The notes: generated by a model from the sequence alone, not told the origin. A stretch of 5,901 nucleotides of DNA from Actinomycetes bacterium (GCA_029779995.1 JAKOZM010000537.1:1-5901); one strand, 5' to 3'. Counted from the first letter of the stretch, positions 1 to 5,744 are shown. Made by a program: numbers and translations.

Positions 1-1238
1 CGAGATTCGCCACCCTGGGCGGCGCGGTCACGGCCATCGGCATCATCACCGGGCTCGTCGCAACCGCCCTCATGTGCCTCATGCTCGCGCTCACGGCGCG
101 GGTGCCGGTAATCGACCGCACCCTCGGCCAAGATCGCGCGACGACGCTGCACGCTCAACTCGGCCGTGGCATGGTCTTCGGCCTGCTGGCCCACGGCGCC
201 TTCCTCATGGCCGGCTATGCCCTGGAGGGCAGGATCACGCCGGTCGCCACCTTCGTCGATCTGTGGCAATCGTCCACCGACTTCATCTGGGCCTGCCTCG
301 CGCTGCTCATGTTCGCCGTCGTCGGGATCTCCTCGATGGTCGCCGTGCGCCGTCGGTATCCCTACGAGGTGTGGTTCGCCATCCACCTCACGACGTATGC
401 CGCGATCGTCGCCTCCCTGCCGCACCAGTTCTCGATGAGTGGCCTGTTCGCCGAGGGCACGCTGGCCCGAGGCTTCTGGATCGCGATGTTCCTCGCCACC
501 GCAGGCGTCATCCTGGCCTACCGCGTCATCGCCCCGATCATCGCGACGGCGACCCATCGCCTCACCGTCAGCCGGGTCACCCCGGTCGGCAGCGACGCCG
601 TGTCGATCGAACTCACCGGGCGTCACCTCGATGCACTTGGTGCGCGTGGCGGACACTGGCTGCAGTGGCGCTTCCTCACTCCGGCGTTGGCCCTGCAGCC
701 ACACCCGTTCTCGCTGTCGGCCGACCCCACCGACACCACCCTGCGCATCACGGTCCGAAACCTCGGCGCCGGCTCCGGTCGGCTGGCGACACTGCGGCCC
801 GGCACCAGAGTCGCCGTCGAAGGCCCTTACGGCATGTTCACCGACGCCTCCCGCACCCGTGAGCGTGTCGTCCTGGTCGGCGCCGGCATCGGGATCGCCC
901 CCGTGCGGGCCCTGCTCGAATCGACCGGCTTCGCCCCCGGCGATGCGGCCGTCATCTTGCGCGCCTCCACGCCCGACGAGCTCTACCTCCTCGACGAGGT
1001 ACGCGCGCTCTGCGGAGCCAAGGGCGCCACCCTGCACGTCCTCGTCGGACCCCGCGCGGGTGACACCTGGGTTCCCCGCTCGTATGCCGGGGCGCACCTC
1101 ACCGATCTCGTCCCGTGGGTGGGCGACGCCGACCTCTACGTCTGTGGACCCGAGGCATGGATGGATGCCGTGCTGCGCAATGCCGACGAGTGCGGCATAC
1201 CGGCCCTGCAGATCCACGACGAACGCTTCGCCTGGTGA
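1..1238 (+). CDS. Ferric-reductase-like transmembrane flavoprotein, 5' end outside window
   Basis: The reading frame is open from the left edge (first whole codon at base 3), so the gene starts upstream; the ATG at 72 lies inside a hydrophobic segment and is not a credible start. The 411 visible residues begin with about five membrane helices (to about residue 175) holding four candidate haem-ligand histidines (about H50, H64, H128, H141), as in ferric-reductase-like/NOX membrane domains. A cytoplasmic ferredoxin-reductase module follows: FAD motif HPFSLS (234-239), GPYGMF (274-279), nucleotide-binding GAGIGIAP (293-300), CGPEAW (about 381-386) and a terminal ERFAW. No [2Fe-2S] domain follows. 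The inferred role is to move electrons from NAD(P)H through FAD and haem to the outer membrane face. The next gene, 50 nt downstream, encodes an exported FMN_bind protein, its probable acceptor. Iron reduction itself is not shown. Confidence 0.9.
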   Translation, partial: RFATLGGAVTAIGIITGLVATALMCLMLALTARVPVIDRTLGQDRATTLHAQLGRGMVFGLLAHGAFLMAGYALEGRITPVATFVDLWQSSTDFIWACLALLMFAVVGISSMVAVRRRYPYEVWFAIHLTTYAAIVASLPHQFSMSGLFAEGTLARGFWIAMFLATAGVILAYRVIAPIIATATHRLTVSRVTPVGSDAVSIELTGRHLDALGARGGHWLQWRFLTPALALQPHPFSLSADPTDTTLRITVRNLGAGSGRLATLRPGTRVAVEGPYGMFTDASRTRERVVLVGAGIGIAPVRALLESTGFAPGDAAVILRASTPDELYLLDEVRALCGAKGATLHVLVGPRAGDTWVPRSYAGAHLTDLVPWVGDADLYVCGPEAWMDAVLRNADECGIPALQIHDERFAW

Positions 1239-1274
1239 CCAACCCGGCCACCGCCACCCTTACCCCACTGATCC

Positions 1275-1280
1275 CGAAAG
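1275..1280 (+). promoter_or_regulatory. Ribosome binding site of the FMN_bind gene
   Basis: GAAAGG lies 8 nt before the ATG at 1289. It decides the start: the same frame is open well upstream, inside the reductase gene, but this ATG is the one with a Shine-Dalgarno sequence and it is followed at once by a signal-peptide-like N-terminus. Confidence 0.6.
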
Positions 1281-1288
1281 GCACCACC

Positions 1289-1786
1289 ATGACCACGCGA
1301 CGCAACTCCGCTGCCCTGCTGGCTTCCGCCGGCATCCTCGCCACCGGGTGGGGCATCGGCACCGCCCACGGAAAGACCCTCACGACGACCGTTCCCGCCA
1401 CGGCGACCTCGGCGGGCACCACGGCCGGAACGACTGGCACGACGGGCACGACGGGCACGACGGGCACGACGGCGTCGGGCAACACGTCCGGCGCCGCCTC
1501 CGGCACGACTGCCGGGGAGACCACCTACACGGGCACCCGGCAGAGTGACCGTTGGGGGTCGCTACAGGTGACGATCACCGTCGCCAGCGGCAAGATCACC
1601 AATGTCACCTACACGACGACGGCGGGCGACGGGAAGAGCCTGAGCATCGAAGCCAGGGCCATCCCCACGCTCAAGAGCGAGGTGCTGGCCGCGCAATCGG
1701 CCCAGGTGTCCTCGGTGAGCGGGGCGACCTACACGAGCACGAAGTACCTCACCTCGCTGCAGTCGGCGATCGACCAGATGGCGTGA
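1289..1786 (+). CDS. Exported FMN_bind-domain protein, predicted covalent flavoprotein
   Basis: A 165-aa protein with three parts. Residues 1 to about 28 are a signal peptide or anchor: two arginines (R4, R5), a hydrophobic stretch, and a possible cleavage after A-H-G. Residues of about 30-80 form a low-complexity Thr/Gly/Ala/Ser linker. Residues of about 82-165 form an FMN_bind domain ending in SGATYTS (144-150). By analogy with NqrC, NqrG/RnfG and other FMN_bind proteins, FMN would be joined by a phosphoester bond to Thr147. There is no lipobox cysteine. The gene sits between a membrane NAD(P)H-flavin-haem reductase and an ApbE flavin transferase, so it is probably the extracytoplasmic electron carrier of the set. 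Its stop overlaps the ApbE start (TGATG), suggesting translational coupling. The Asp usually three residues before SGAT is Ser here. The family assignment is firm; its redox partner is inferred. Confidence 0.88.
   Translation: MTTRRNSAALLASAGILATGWGIGTAHGKTLTTTVPATATSAGTTAGTTGTTGTTGTTGTTASGNTSGAASGTTAGETTYTGTRQSDRWGSLQVTITVASGKITNVTYTTTAGDGKSLSIEARAIPTLKSEVLAAQSAQVSSVSGATYTSTKYLTSLQSAIDQMA
1427..1471 (+). repeat. 9-bp tandem repeat (GGCACGACG) coding for the Thr/Gly linker
   Basis: Five consecutive 9-bp units. The first, GGAACGACT, is degenerate; the four from 1436 to 1471 are perfect GGCACGACG. The unit is a multiple of three, so copy-number change would only lengthen or shorten the Gly-Thr-Thr linker between the signal peptide and the FMN_bind domain. 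On the opposite strand it creates a misleading Pro-Val-Val open frame. Confidence 0.95.
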
Positions 1787-2532
1787 TGACGTTGTCCACC
1801 AACGGAACTCGCCACGTCTTCACCTCGATGGGCACGGCAGTGAGCCTCGCCTTCGCAGCGGATGCTCCCACAGGCGCAATCGCCGCTGTTGAGAACGTCT
1901 TTCGCGCTCTTGACAATCAATTCAGCCTCTACAAGCCGCAATCCGAGGCAACTGCCGTCGCTCACGGCGGGTTGCCGATCGCTCAGGCCAGCCGACGCAT
2001 GCAGGACACCTTCGCCCTGGCCGAGCGCTGGCGCAACGCGACCTCGGGCGCCTTCACCCCTCATCGCCCGGACGGCAGCATCGACCTGTCCGGGGTGGTC
2101 AAGGCGATCGCCATCGACGAGGCGGGCTCCGCATTGCGTGCCCACGGTGGCACCGACTGGTGCCTCAACGCCGGTGGCGATGTGCTCACCTCGGGCAGCC
2201 AAGACGGGGGTATGCCGTGGGTCGTCGGAGTCGTGGACCCGGCCGACCGCGGCCGGCTGCTCACCCAGTTCGCCTGCTCCACGGCATACCCGGCTGTGGC
2301 GACCAGTGGCGTCACCGAACGCGGCGAGCATGTCTGGCGCCAGGATGACGCCGACCGATTGGTGCAGGTGACCGTCGTCGCCGGCGACATCATCACGGCC
2401 GACGTGTTGGCCACTGCGATCCTCTCGGGCGGTCGCGCGGTCCTCGACCGGGCCTTGACCCGTTGGCCGCTGGAGGTCATCGCGGCGAGCACCTCAGGCG
2501 ACTACTACACCACTCCGGCGTTCCGTCAGTAG
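1786..2532 (+). CDS. apbE: FAD:protein FMN transferase (ApbE family)
   Basis: A 248-aa ApbE-type enzyme, expected to use FAD to attach FMN to the Thr of an FMN_bind protein with Mg2+; the gene just upstream encodes such a substrate. Family marks in order are MGTAVS (15-20), FSLYKPQSEATAV, TSGAFTP, DLSGVVKAIAID (100-111, the usual DLGGIAKG-type motif), LNAGGDV (127-133, flavin-binding GGD), ATSGV (172-176) and TADVLAT (204-210) with the metal-binding Asp206. The region normally reading HI-DPRTG is degenerate (EHVWRQDD), although its His is kept. The ATG at 1786 shares a base with the FMN_bind stop at 1784-1786; an in-frame GTG at 1783 is the alternative. No clear Shine-Dalgarno sequence precedes it, which fits coupled translation. 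The protein is at the short end of the family and has no signal peptide or lipobox, so it looks cytoplasmic. Confidence 0.9.
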   Translation: MTLSTNGTRHVFTSMGTAVSLAFAADAPTGAIAAVENVFRALDNQFSLYKPQSEATAVAHGGLPIAQASRRMQDTFALAERWRNATSGAFTPHRPDGSIDLSGVVKAIAIDEAGSALRAHGGTDWCLNAGGDVLTSGSQDGGMPWVVGVVDPADRGRLLTQFACSTAYPAVATSGVTERGEHVWRQDDADRLVQVTVVAGDIITADVLATAILSGGRAVLDRALTRWPLEVIAASTSGDYYTTPAFRQ

Positions 2533-2556
2533 GGTCGCGGTTGGCCAAATCTGGTC

Positions 2557-2585
2557 TTGCAGTCGCACATCTGTCGTAGTACACT
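2557..2585 (+). promoter_or_regulatory. Candidate leaderless promoter of the DUF222 gene
   Basis: TTGCAG (2557-2562) and TACACT (2580-2585) are separated by exactly 17 bp and resemble -35 (3 of 6) and -10 (4 of 6) elements. Initiation about seven bases after the -10 would fall on the A of the ATG at 2592. No Shine-Dalgarno sequence lies in the gap, so a leaderless transcript, common in actinobacteria, is the simplest reading. This is inferred from spacing and similarity only. Confidence 0.5.
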
Positions 2586-2596
2586 CGTGCTATGAC
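2573..2596. promoter_or_regulatory. Imperfect palindrome over the -10 and start codon (possible operator)
   Basis: GTCGTAGTAC (2573-2582) and GTGCTATGAC (2587-2596) are inverted repeats matching at 8 of 10 positions around the spacer ACTC. The palindrome covers the proposed -10 element and the start codon, where a bound repressor would block transcription. It does not match the mycobacterial LexA box (CGAAC-N4-GTTCG type). Part of the symmetry could be chance. Confidence 0.3.
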
Positions 2597-4208
2597 GATC
2601 ACTCCCGTAGACGCGCAGCCAAGCGGCGGTATGCCGTCCGGTGCGGTGTCGCGGAGTGGGACCCTCGTGGGGGTGCCGACGGGGGCGCTGCACGCGGTGA
2701 TCGACGCGGTCCAGGCCCGGTTGGCTGATCCTGCTGCGGGTGTGGTCGTGGCTGGCGCGGACATCTCGGAGGTGGAGCGGATCGCCCGGCGTGTGGAAGC
2801 CCTGCGGTTGGCTCTGGTTGCTGCCGCTGACGGGCAGCAGGTGCATCGCCGGACCGGGCATTCCTCGACCTCGGCGTGGGTCGCGTCAGCGACCCGTGGC
2901 GATGGGGCTCACGCGGCCCGAGAGGTGGTCTTGGCGACCTCTCTTGCTGGCGAGGGGTTGGCGCTGACGCGGGCTGCGTTCGATGCCGGTGACGTCTCTG
3001 GTCGGTGTGCGGGGATCATCGCCTCGACGATGGACAAACTCCCCGAGACGTTGACTGACGTGGAGCGGGCCAAGGTCGAAACCTCTCTCGTCCAGAAGGC
3101 GCGGGTGTTGAATCCGGGCCGGTTCTATCGGGCGGCGAAGTTCGCCCTCGCCGACGCTGAACGCTCCGCCCAAGAGGTCGCTGAGCATGTCGAAGCCCAA
3201 CTGCTCGATCAGGAGACCCGGGCCTACCGGTTGGCGACGGTCACCATGCAAGACCTGGGTGATGGGACCACGAGGCTGCAGGCGTTGTTGCCGACCTTCA
3301 CCGCGCGGATGCTGGGCAAGGTGTTGCAGTCGATGACCGCACCTCGGCGTGATCACCTCCGCAAAGCCGCCGAAGCGCTGCTGGTTGATGGTCAGACCGC
3401 TGCCGGTGACCTGACTGACGGGTCGGTTGCTGCCGACCTGCACGCCTCCACCCGCCACCCCGCCCAGGCCCACACGTCAGCCAACACTCCGGGTGCCGCC
3501 TTCGGGATCGGGACGGGTCGGGGTGTGGGTCGGAACGCGGATTGGGCCGACATCGACTGGGCTCACCGACGCGGACGCGCCTTGACCGAGTTGATCGAAC
3601 ACTTGGACACCGAACGACTCACCGGGAAAGTCGCCGCCACCGTGATCATCACGATGACCATGGAACAAGCCGTCGGCGCCGCACAGGCGGCACTGGTGCA
3701 GCAATCGGTCCGGAAGAACACCGGGACGCTGCTGGAGATGACCCCCAGTGTTGGTGCCGCGAGCACCGACACCGGCACGTTGATCTCGGCCAGTGCTGCG
3801 CGGCGGATCGCCTGCCAAGCCGGGATCCTCCCCGCCGTTCTCGGTGGACCGGGGCAGATCCTCGACCTCGGTCGACATCACCGGTTCTTCAGCGACCCCC
3901 AACGCACCGCCCTCTCGGTCGTCTATGACACTTGCGCCGCGGAAGGGTGTGACCGACCATTCGCGTGGTCGGAGTTGCATCACCAGCATCCTTGGTCCAA
4001 AGGCGGGCCGACCGATCTGGACCTCGCGATACCCCTGTGTGGCTATCACCACCGGTTGATCCACGACCCCCACCAACGACACCACATCACCACCGAAAAC
4101 CCCGATAACCCGGGCGCGAAGACCGTCCACTTCCACGAACACGCGATAAGCGCAGCAGGGCGAACGGGCGACGACCATCGACTGCAGGCTGGGACTCGAT
4201 CGCGATGA
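2592..4208 (+). CDS. DUF222/13E12-repeat family protein with C-terminal HNH endonuclease domain
   Basis: A 538-aa protein, normal length for the family. Residues of about 30-400 form the mostly helical DUF222 region of unknown biochemical role. The C-terminal HNH (beta-beta-alpha metal) domain has Cys448 and Cys453, the catalytic-type His pair H463-H464 with H466, and Cys483, H486, H487 and H491 in the segment CGYHHRLIH. All expected nuclease and zinc residues are present, so it looks intact and potentially active on DNA. Such genes are often multicopy in actinobacteria; the REP13E12 copies of Mycobacterium tuberculosis serve as attachment sites for the phiRv1 prophage. The true substrate is unknown. 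The ATG at 2592 is supported by the promoter placed for leaderless start there. Its codons use more T-ending third positions (GGT, GCT, TTG) than the preceding operon, suggesting a separate history. The stop overlaps a possible small ORF by ATGA. Confidence 0.93.
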   Translation: MTITPVDAQPSGGMPSGAVSRSGTLVGVPTGALHAVIDAVQARLADPAAGVVVAGADISEVERIARRVEALRLALVAAADGQQVHRRTGHSSTSAWVASATRGDGAHAAREVVLATSLAGEGLALTRAAFDAGDVSGRCAGIIASTMDKLPETLTDVERAKVETSLVQKARVLNPGRFYRAAKFALADAERSAQEVAEHVEAQLLDQETRAYRLATVTMQDLGDGTTRLQALLPTFTARMLGKVLQSMTAPRRDHLRKAAEALLVDGQTAAGDLTDGSVAADLHASTRHPAQAHTSANTPGAAFGIGTGRGVGRNADWADIDWAHRRGRALTELIEHLDTERLTGKVAATVIITMTMEQAVGAAQAALVQQSVRKNTGTLLEMTPSVGAASTDTGTLISASAARRIACQAGILPAVLGGPGQILDLGRHHRFFSDPQRTALSVVYDTCAAEGCDRPFAWSELHHQHPWSKGGPTDLDLAIPLCGYHHRLIHDPHQRHHITTENPDNPGAKTVHFHEHAISAAGRTGDDHRLQAGTRSR

Positions 4209-4348
4209 GCGTCAAGAAGATCGTGCGAACGCTCCGGCCCCTGCAGCAGATCAGCGTACGCATCGCCGGTTACGAGTATCTCGCCCAGGACCCCCTCACC
4301 CCAGTCGCAGCATCCATCCTCGAGGCCCTTGATCTCACCCGTCAGTGA
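4205..4348 (+). CDS. Possible 47-aa small protein overlapping the DUF222 stop
   Basis: The ATG at 4205 overlaps the DUF222-HNH stop codon as ATGA, the usual arrangement for translational coupling, and the frame runs 47 codons to the TGA at 4346. A weak GGGA lies 10 nt upstream. About 79% of third positions are G or C (37 of 47), compatible with coding. The peptide starts MSVKKIVRTLRPL, has a basic N-terminus and an amphipathic remainder ending LEALDLTRQ, with no signal peptide or membrane segment. I do not recognise a family. It may be a small partner of the HNH protein, a remnant of a longer downstream gene, or a chance frame. Confidence 0.4.
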   Translation: MSVKKIVRTLRPLQQISVRIAGYEYLAQDPLTPVAASILEALDLTRQ

Positions 4349-4560
4349 CACACCCCGGTGGCTCGAGTCCGGGGCTCGACCGCCTGGAATAGCATGTATG
4401 CGGTTCTGACCGGGAGGCGGGCCACCATCGCGCCACCGTCCGAGTCTTCTCCGGTCGCCGTCCTCATGCCCCCGCTCCTTCCCCTTGGGTCGAATATGAT
4501 GGCCCCCAATATCATCTATGACCGCACTTCGAGCGGTATCGGCCCCAGAATCGACATACC
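4349..4560. other. Intergenic spacer before the lipoprotein pair, weak promoter-like and hairpin signals
   Basis: No convincing gene lies in these 212 nt on either strand. CCCCGG (4353-4358) and CCGGGG (4369-4374) could form a 6-bp GC stem with a 10-nt loop but lack a T tract, so a terminator role is weak. TATGAT (4495-4500) and TATCAT (4510-4515) each match five of six bases of a -10 box, without a good -35 at the right spacing. ACCGC (4521-4525) and GCGGT (4533-4537) form a perfect 5-bp inverted repeat about 25 nt before the first lipoprotein start. The promoter of the lipoprotein genes most likely lies here. Confidence 0.35.
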
Positions 4561-5055
4561 ATGAGCGGGAAATCCAAGAGTGCAGCAGGCTCAATTTTCC
4601 TGACGTCTCTCGTGGCGGTCACGGGTATGTTCGGCGCATGCACACCATCGTCGCCTTGGAAATCTCAAGAAGAGGTGGCAACTGCCGTGCGTGCCGAACT
4701 GCGGACGCTGATCCCACTCGTGGGTAAAGACGTCACCGATTATGACGAGGGCCTTCGAATGTGCGGTGCCATTCTAGACGGTTCTCAGAATTTCGTGTAC
4801 ATCAGGCTGAGGTTCGCTCCTGACGATAGTCTGATGTCCCAAATGGCGACGGGATATCTCGCCGAGAAGCAGTCGCAAGGGTGGAAGGTGACGACAGATC
4901 CCACAGCTACAGAACCCAAGGTAGTTCTGGTCGCTCCACATGGTCTGTCGTTCATGTATGAATCCGGTAGGTCCCCTTCGTCGATGGCCGACGGTAGAGG
5001 GCCGTGCATGCCAAAATCGGCTGGCACGCCCAGCTCTCAAGGCTGGGTCGGGTGA
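4561..5055 (+). CDS. Predicted lipoprotein, unknown family, first of a tandem pair
   Basis: A 164-aa protein with a lipoprotein signal: basic residues K4 and K6, a hydrophobic core, and lipobox-like MFGAC with Cys27 as the lipidation site (Phe at -3 is slightly unusual). The mature part has W33-x-x-Q36-x-x-V39, then DYDEGLRMCGAILDGS (60-75), a GYL-EKQSQGW segment, and a tail GPCMPKSAGTPSSQ. Cys68 and Cys149 are conserved in the next gene and could form a disulphide outside the cell. The ATG is the only usable start because an in-frame stop lies at 4519-4521; no Shine-Dalgarno sequence is evident. Codon use is less GC-biased than in the flavin operon. I do not recognise the family. The function may be a surface or immunity-like role, but nothing here proves it. 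Confidence 0.8.
   Translation: MSGKSKSAAGSIFLTSLVAVTGMFGACTPSSPWKSQEEVATAVRAELRTLIPLVGKDVTDYDEGLRMCGAILDGSQNFVYIRLRFAPDDSLMSQMATGYLAEKQSQGWKVTTDPTATEPKVVLVAPHGLSFMYESGRSPSSMADGRGPCMPKSAGTPSSQGWVG
5014..5055 (+). repeat. 42-bp near-identical 3' tail, copy 1
   Basis: The last 42 bases of the first lipoprotein gene match the last 42 of the second (5522-5563) at 39 positions, far above the similarity of the rest of the genes. Within it CCCAGC (5029-5034) and GCTGGG (5042-5047) form a 6-bp inverted repeat around a 7-nt loop. It encodes the shared KSAGTPSSQ tail. Confidence 0.85.
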
Positions 5056-5059
5056 GGGG
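5054..5059 (+). promoter_or_regulatory. Ribosome binding site of the second lipoprotein gene
   Basis: GAGGGG overlaps the stop codon of the preceding gene and lies 9 nt before the GTG at 5069. It supports this GTG as the start and joint transcription of the two genes. Confidence 0.6.
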
Positions 5060-5068
5060 TGACATAGC

Positions 5069-5563
5069 GTGACCGAGGGCATCCGAACCAGGCTCGTTCA
5101 TCTCCTTGGACTCCTCCTGCCTGTTGCGGCAATCGTGAGCTGCTCCTCGGAGGGGCCAAAATGGCAAACACAGGCTGACGTTGCTGACGCCTTGAGGTCG
5201 GAAATCCGACTTATTCTGCCTCAGCTCGGCGCGCGAACTACGGACTTGGAGGAAGGGCTCGGCGTCTGCGGGGCTGTGCTCGACGGGTCTCACTTGCAGT
5301 TGCTCTCTTCAATAGAATTCACTCCGGACCAGGCTCTGCTGGCCCGAATGCCGTCAGGTTATCTGACCGAGAAGAAATCGCAAGGCTGGGTGGTCAGAGA
5401 CAATTCACGAGGTAAGTCCATCGACTGGTCGATTGCCCAGCCTGGCGGGATAGGGCTGTCGTACAGCGTTGAGGAGGGAAGCAATCGAGGCGTCATCCTT
5501 GCTCATGGCCCGTGCTTGCCGAAATCGGCTGGCACCCCCAGCTCTCAAGCCTGGGCCGGGTGA
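5069..5563 (+). CDS. Predicted lipoprotein, unknown family, second of a tandem pair
   Basis: A 164-aa protein, the same length as its upstream paralogue and starting 13 nt after it with GTG. The signal has R6, R8, a Leu-rich core and the clear lipobox AIVSC with Cys25 lipidated. Shared features are W32-x-x-Q35-x-x-V38, LEEGLGVCGAVLDGS (60-74), SGYLTEKKSQGW, and GPCLPKSAGTPSSQ at the C-terminus; Cys67 and Cys149 match the paralogue's cysteine pair. By eye roughly 40% of residues agree, so the duplication is old, or the copies diverged under selection while the tail was kept. The middle (after QGWVV) differs most and could be a specificity region. I know no named family. The two are probably co-transcribed and both held on the outer face of the membrane. 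Confidence 0.82.
   Translation: MTEGIRTRLVHLLGLLLPVAAIVSCSSEGPKWQTQADVADALRSEIRLILPQLGARTTDLEEGLGVCGAVLDGSHLQLLSSIEFTPDQALLARMPSGYLTEKKSQGWVVRDNSRGKSIDWSIAQPGGIGLSYSVEEGSNRGVILAHGPCLPKSAGTPSSQAWAG
5522..5563 (+). repeat. 42-bp near-identical 3' tail, copy 2
   Basis: This matches 5014-5055 at 39 of 42 positions. The inverted repeat in copy 1 is weakened here to CCCAG and CTGGG because one inner pair is lost, which argues that the hairpin itself is not what is conserved. Confidence 0.85.
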
Positions 5564-5567
5564 CCAT

Positions 5568-5581
5568 CGACGGCGCCGTCG
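5568..5581. repeat. 14-bp perfect palindrome just after the lipoprotein pair
   Basis: CGACGGCGCCGTCG starts 5 nt after the second lipoprotein stop. As RNA it could form a 5-bp stem with a 4-nt loop, but no T tract follows. A GC-rich intrinsic terminator or a protein site are options; chance is also plausible in DNA this GC-rich. Confidence 0.4.
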
Positions 5582-5744
5582 CCCGCGACTAGGCATCCCT
5601 GGCGTGGCGGCGGGTGGCGCTGCGCGCTCGGCCAATCTTCCACACCCCGTTGCTCTTCCACACCCCGTGGAATGGAGTGGGTCGGATGGCCAGAGACCTT
5701 AGCCTCGGCCCTTCATGGGTGGGTGGGTGACGCGCCGCCTGGAT
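5582..5744. other. Non-coding spacer between lipoprotein genes and the IS
   Basis: I see no gene here on either strand. The stretch holds a 15-bp direct repeat with an attached inverted repeat (annotated separately) and three GGGT units at 5718-5729. GGCCA (5630-5634) and TGGCC (5687-5691) bracket the direct repeats as an inverted pair. The left tip of the insertion sequence probably lies near the right end of this stretch, but I cannot fix it because the right end of the IS is outside the window. Confidence 0.45.
5636..5672. repeat. 15-bp direct repeat, second copy ending in an inverted repeat
   Basis: TCTTCCACACCCCGT occurs at 5636-5650 and again at 5654-5668, a period of 18 bp. In the second copy TTCCAC (5656-5661) is followed after ACCCC by GTGGAA (5667-5672), a perfect 6-bp stem with a 5-nt loop. 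Two evenly spaced copies could be protein binding sites or the remains of a mobile-element end. Confidence 0.85.

Noticed and set aside
1099..1524. Minus-strand open frame rich in Pro-Val repeats
   Set aside because: It is the complement of the reductase end and the 9-bp repeat of the FMN_bind linker; its low complexity comes from that repeat and no start signal supports it.
439..1548. Long + strand frame of Pro/Ser/Arg-rich protein across the reductase and FMN_bind genes
   Set aside because: It is a shifted-frame shadow typical of high-GC DNA; it overlaps two recognised genes and has no domain.
2573..2596. LexA/SOS box upstream of the DUF222 gene
   Set aside because: It lacks the CGAAC and GTTCG half-sites of actinobacterial LexA boxes; only a general palindrome is supported.
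4353..4374. Intrinsic terminator after the DUF222 gene
   Set aside because: The stem is perfect but only 6 bp, with a 10-nt loop and no T tract, so I mention it only as part of the spacer.
4353..4379. tRNA T-arm-like sequence (GGCTCGAGTCC) as a tRNA remnant or att site
   Set aside because: The flanking bases do not form a 5-bp T stem around the 7-nt loop, no acceptor or anticodon stem is found nearby, and a simple GC hairpin explains it.
4046..4594. 182-codon minus-strand frame over the DUF222 end, the small ORF and the spacer
   Set aside because: It overlaps the HNH domain and the first lipoprotein start, has no recognisable motif, and its sequence looks like a shadow. It is the main rival to the 47-codon ORF but less plausible.
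5636..5668. CRISPR array
   Set aside because: Only two 15-bp repeats with a 3-bp gap are present, with no spacers of suitable length and no cas gene in the window.
5718..5729. GGGT repeats as a G-quadruplex
   Set aside because: Only three consecutive G3 runs are present; the fourth run needed is not in range.
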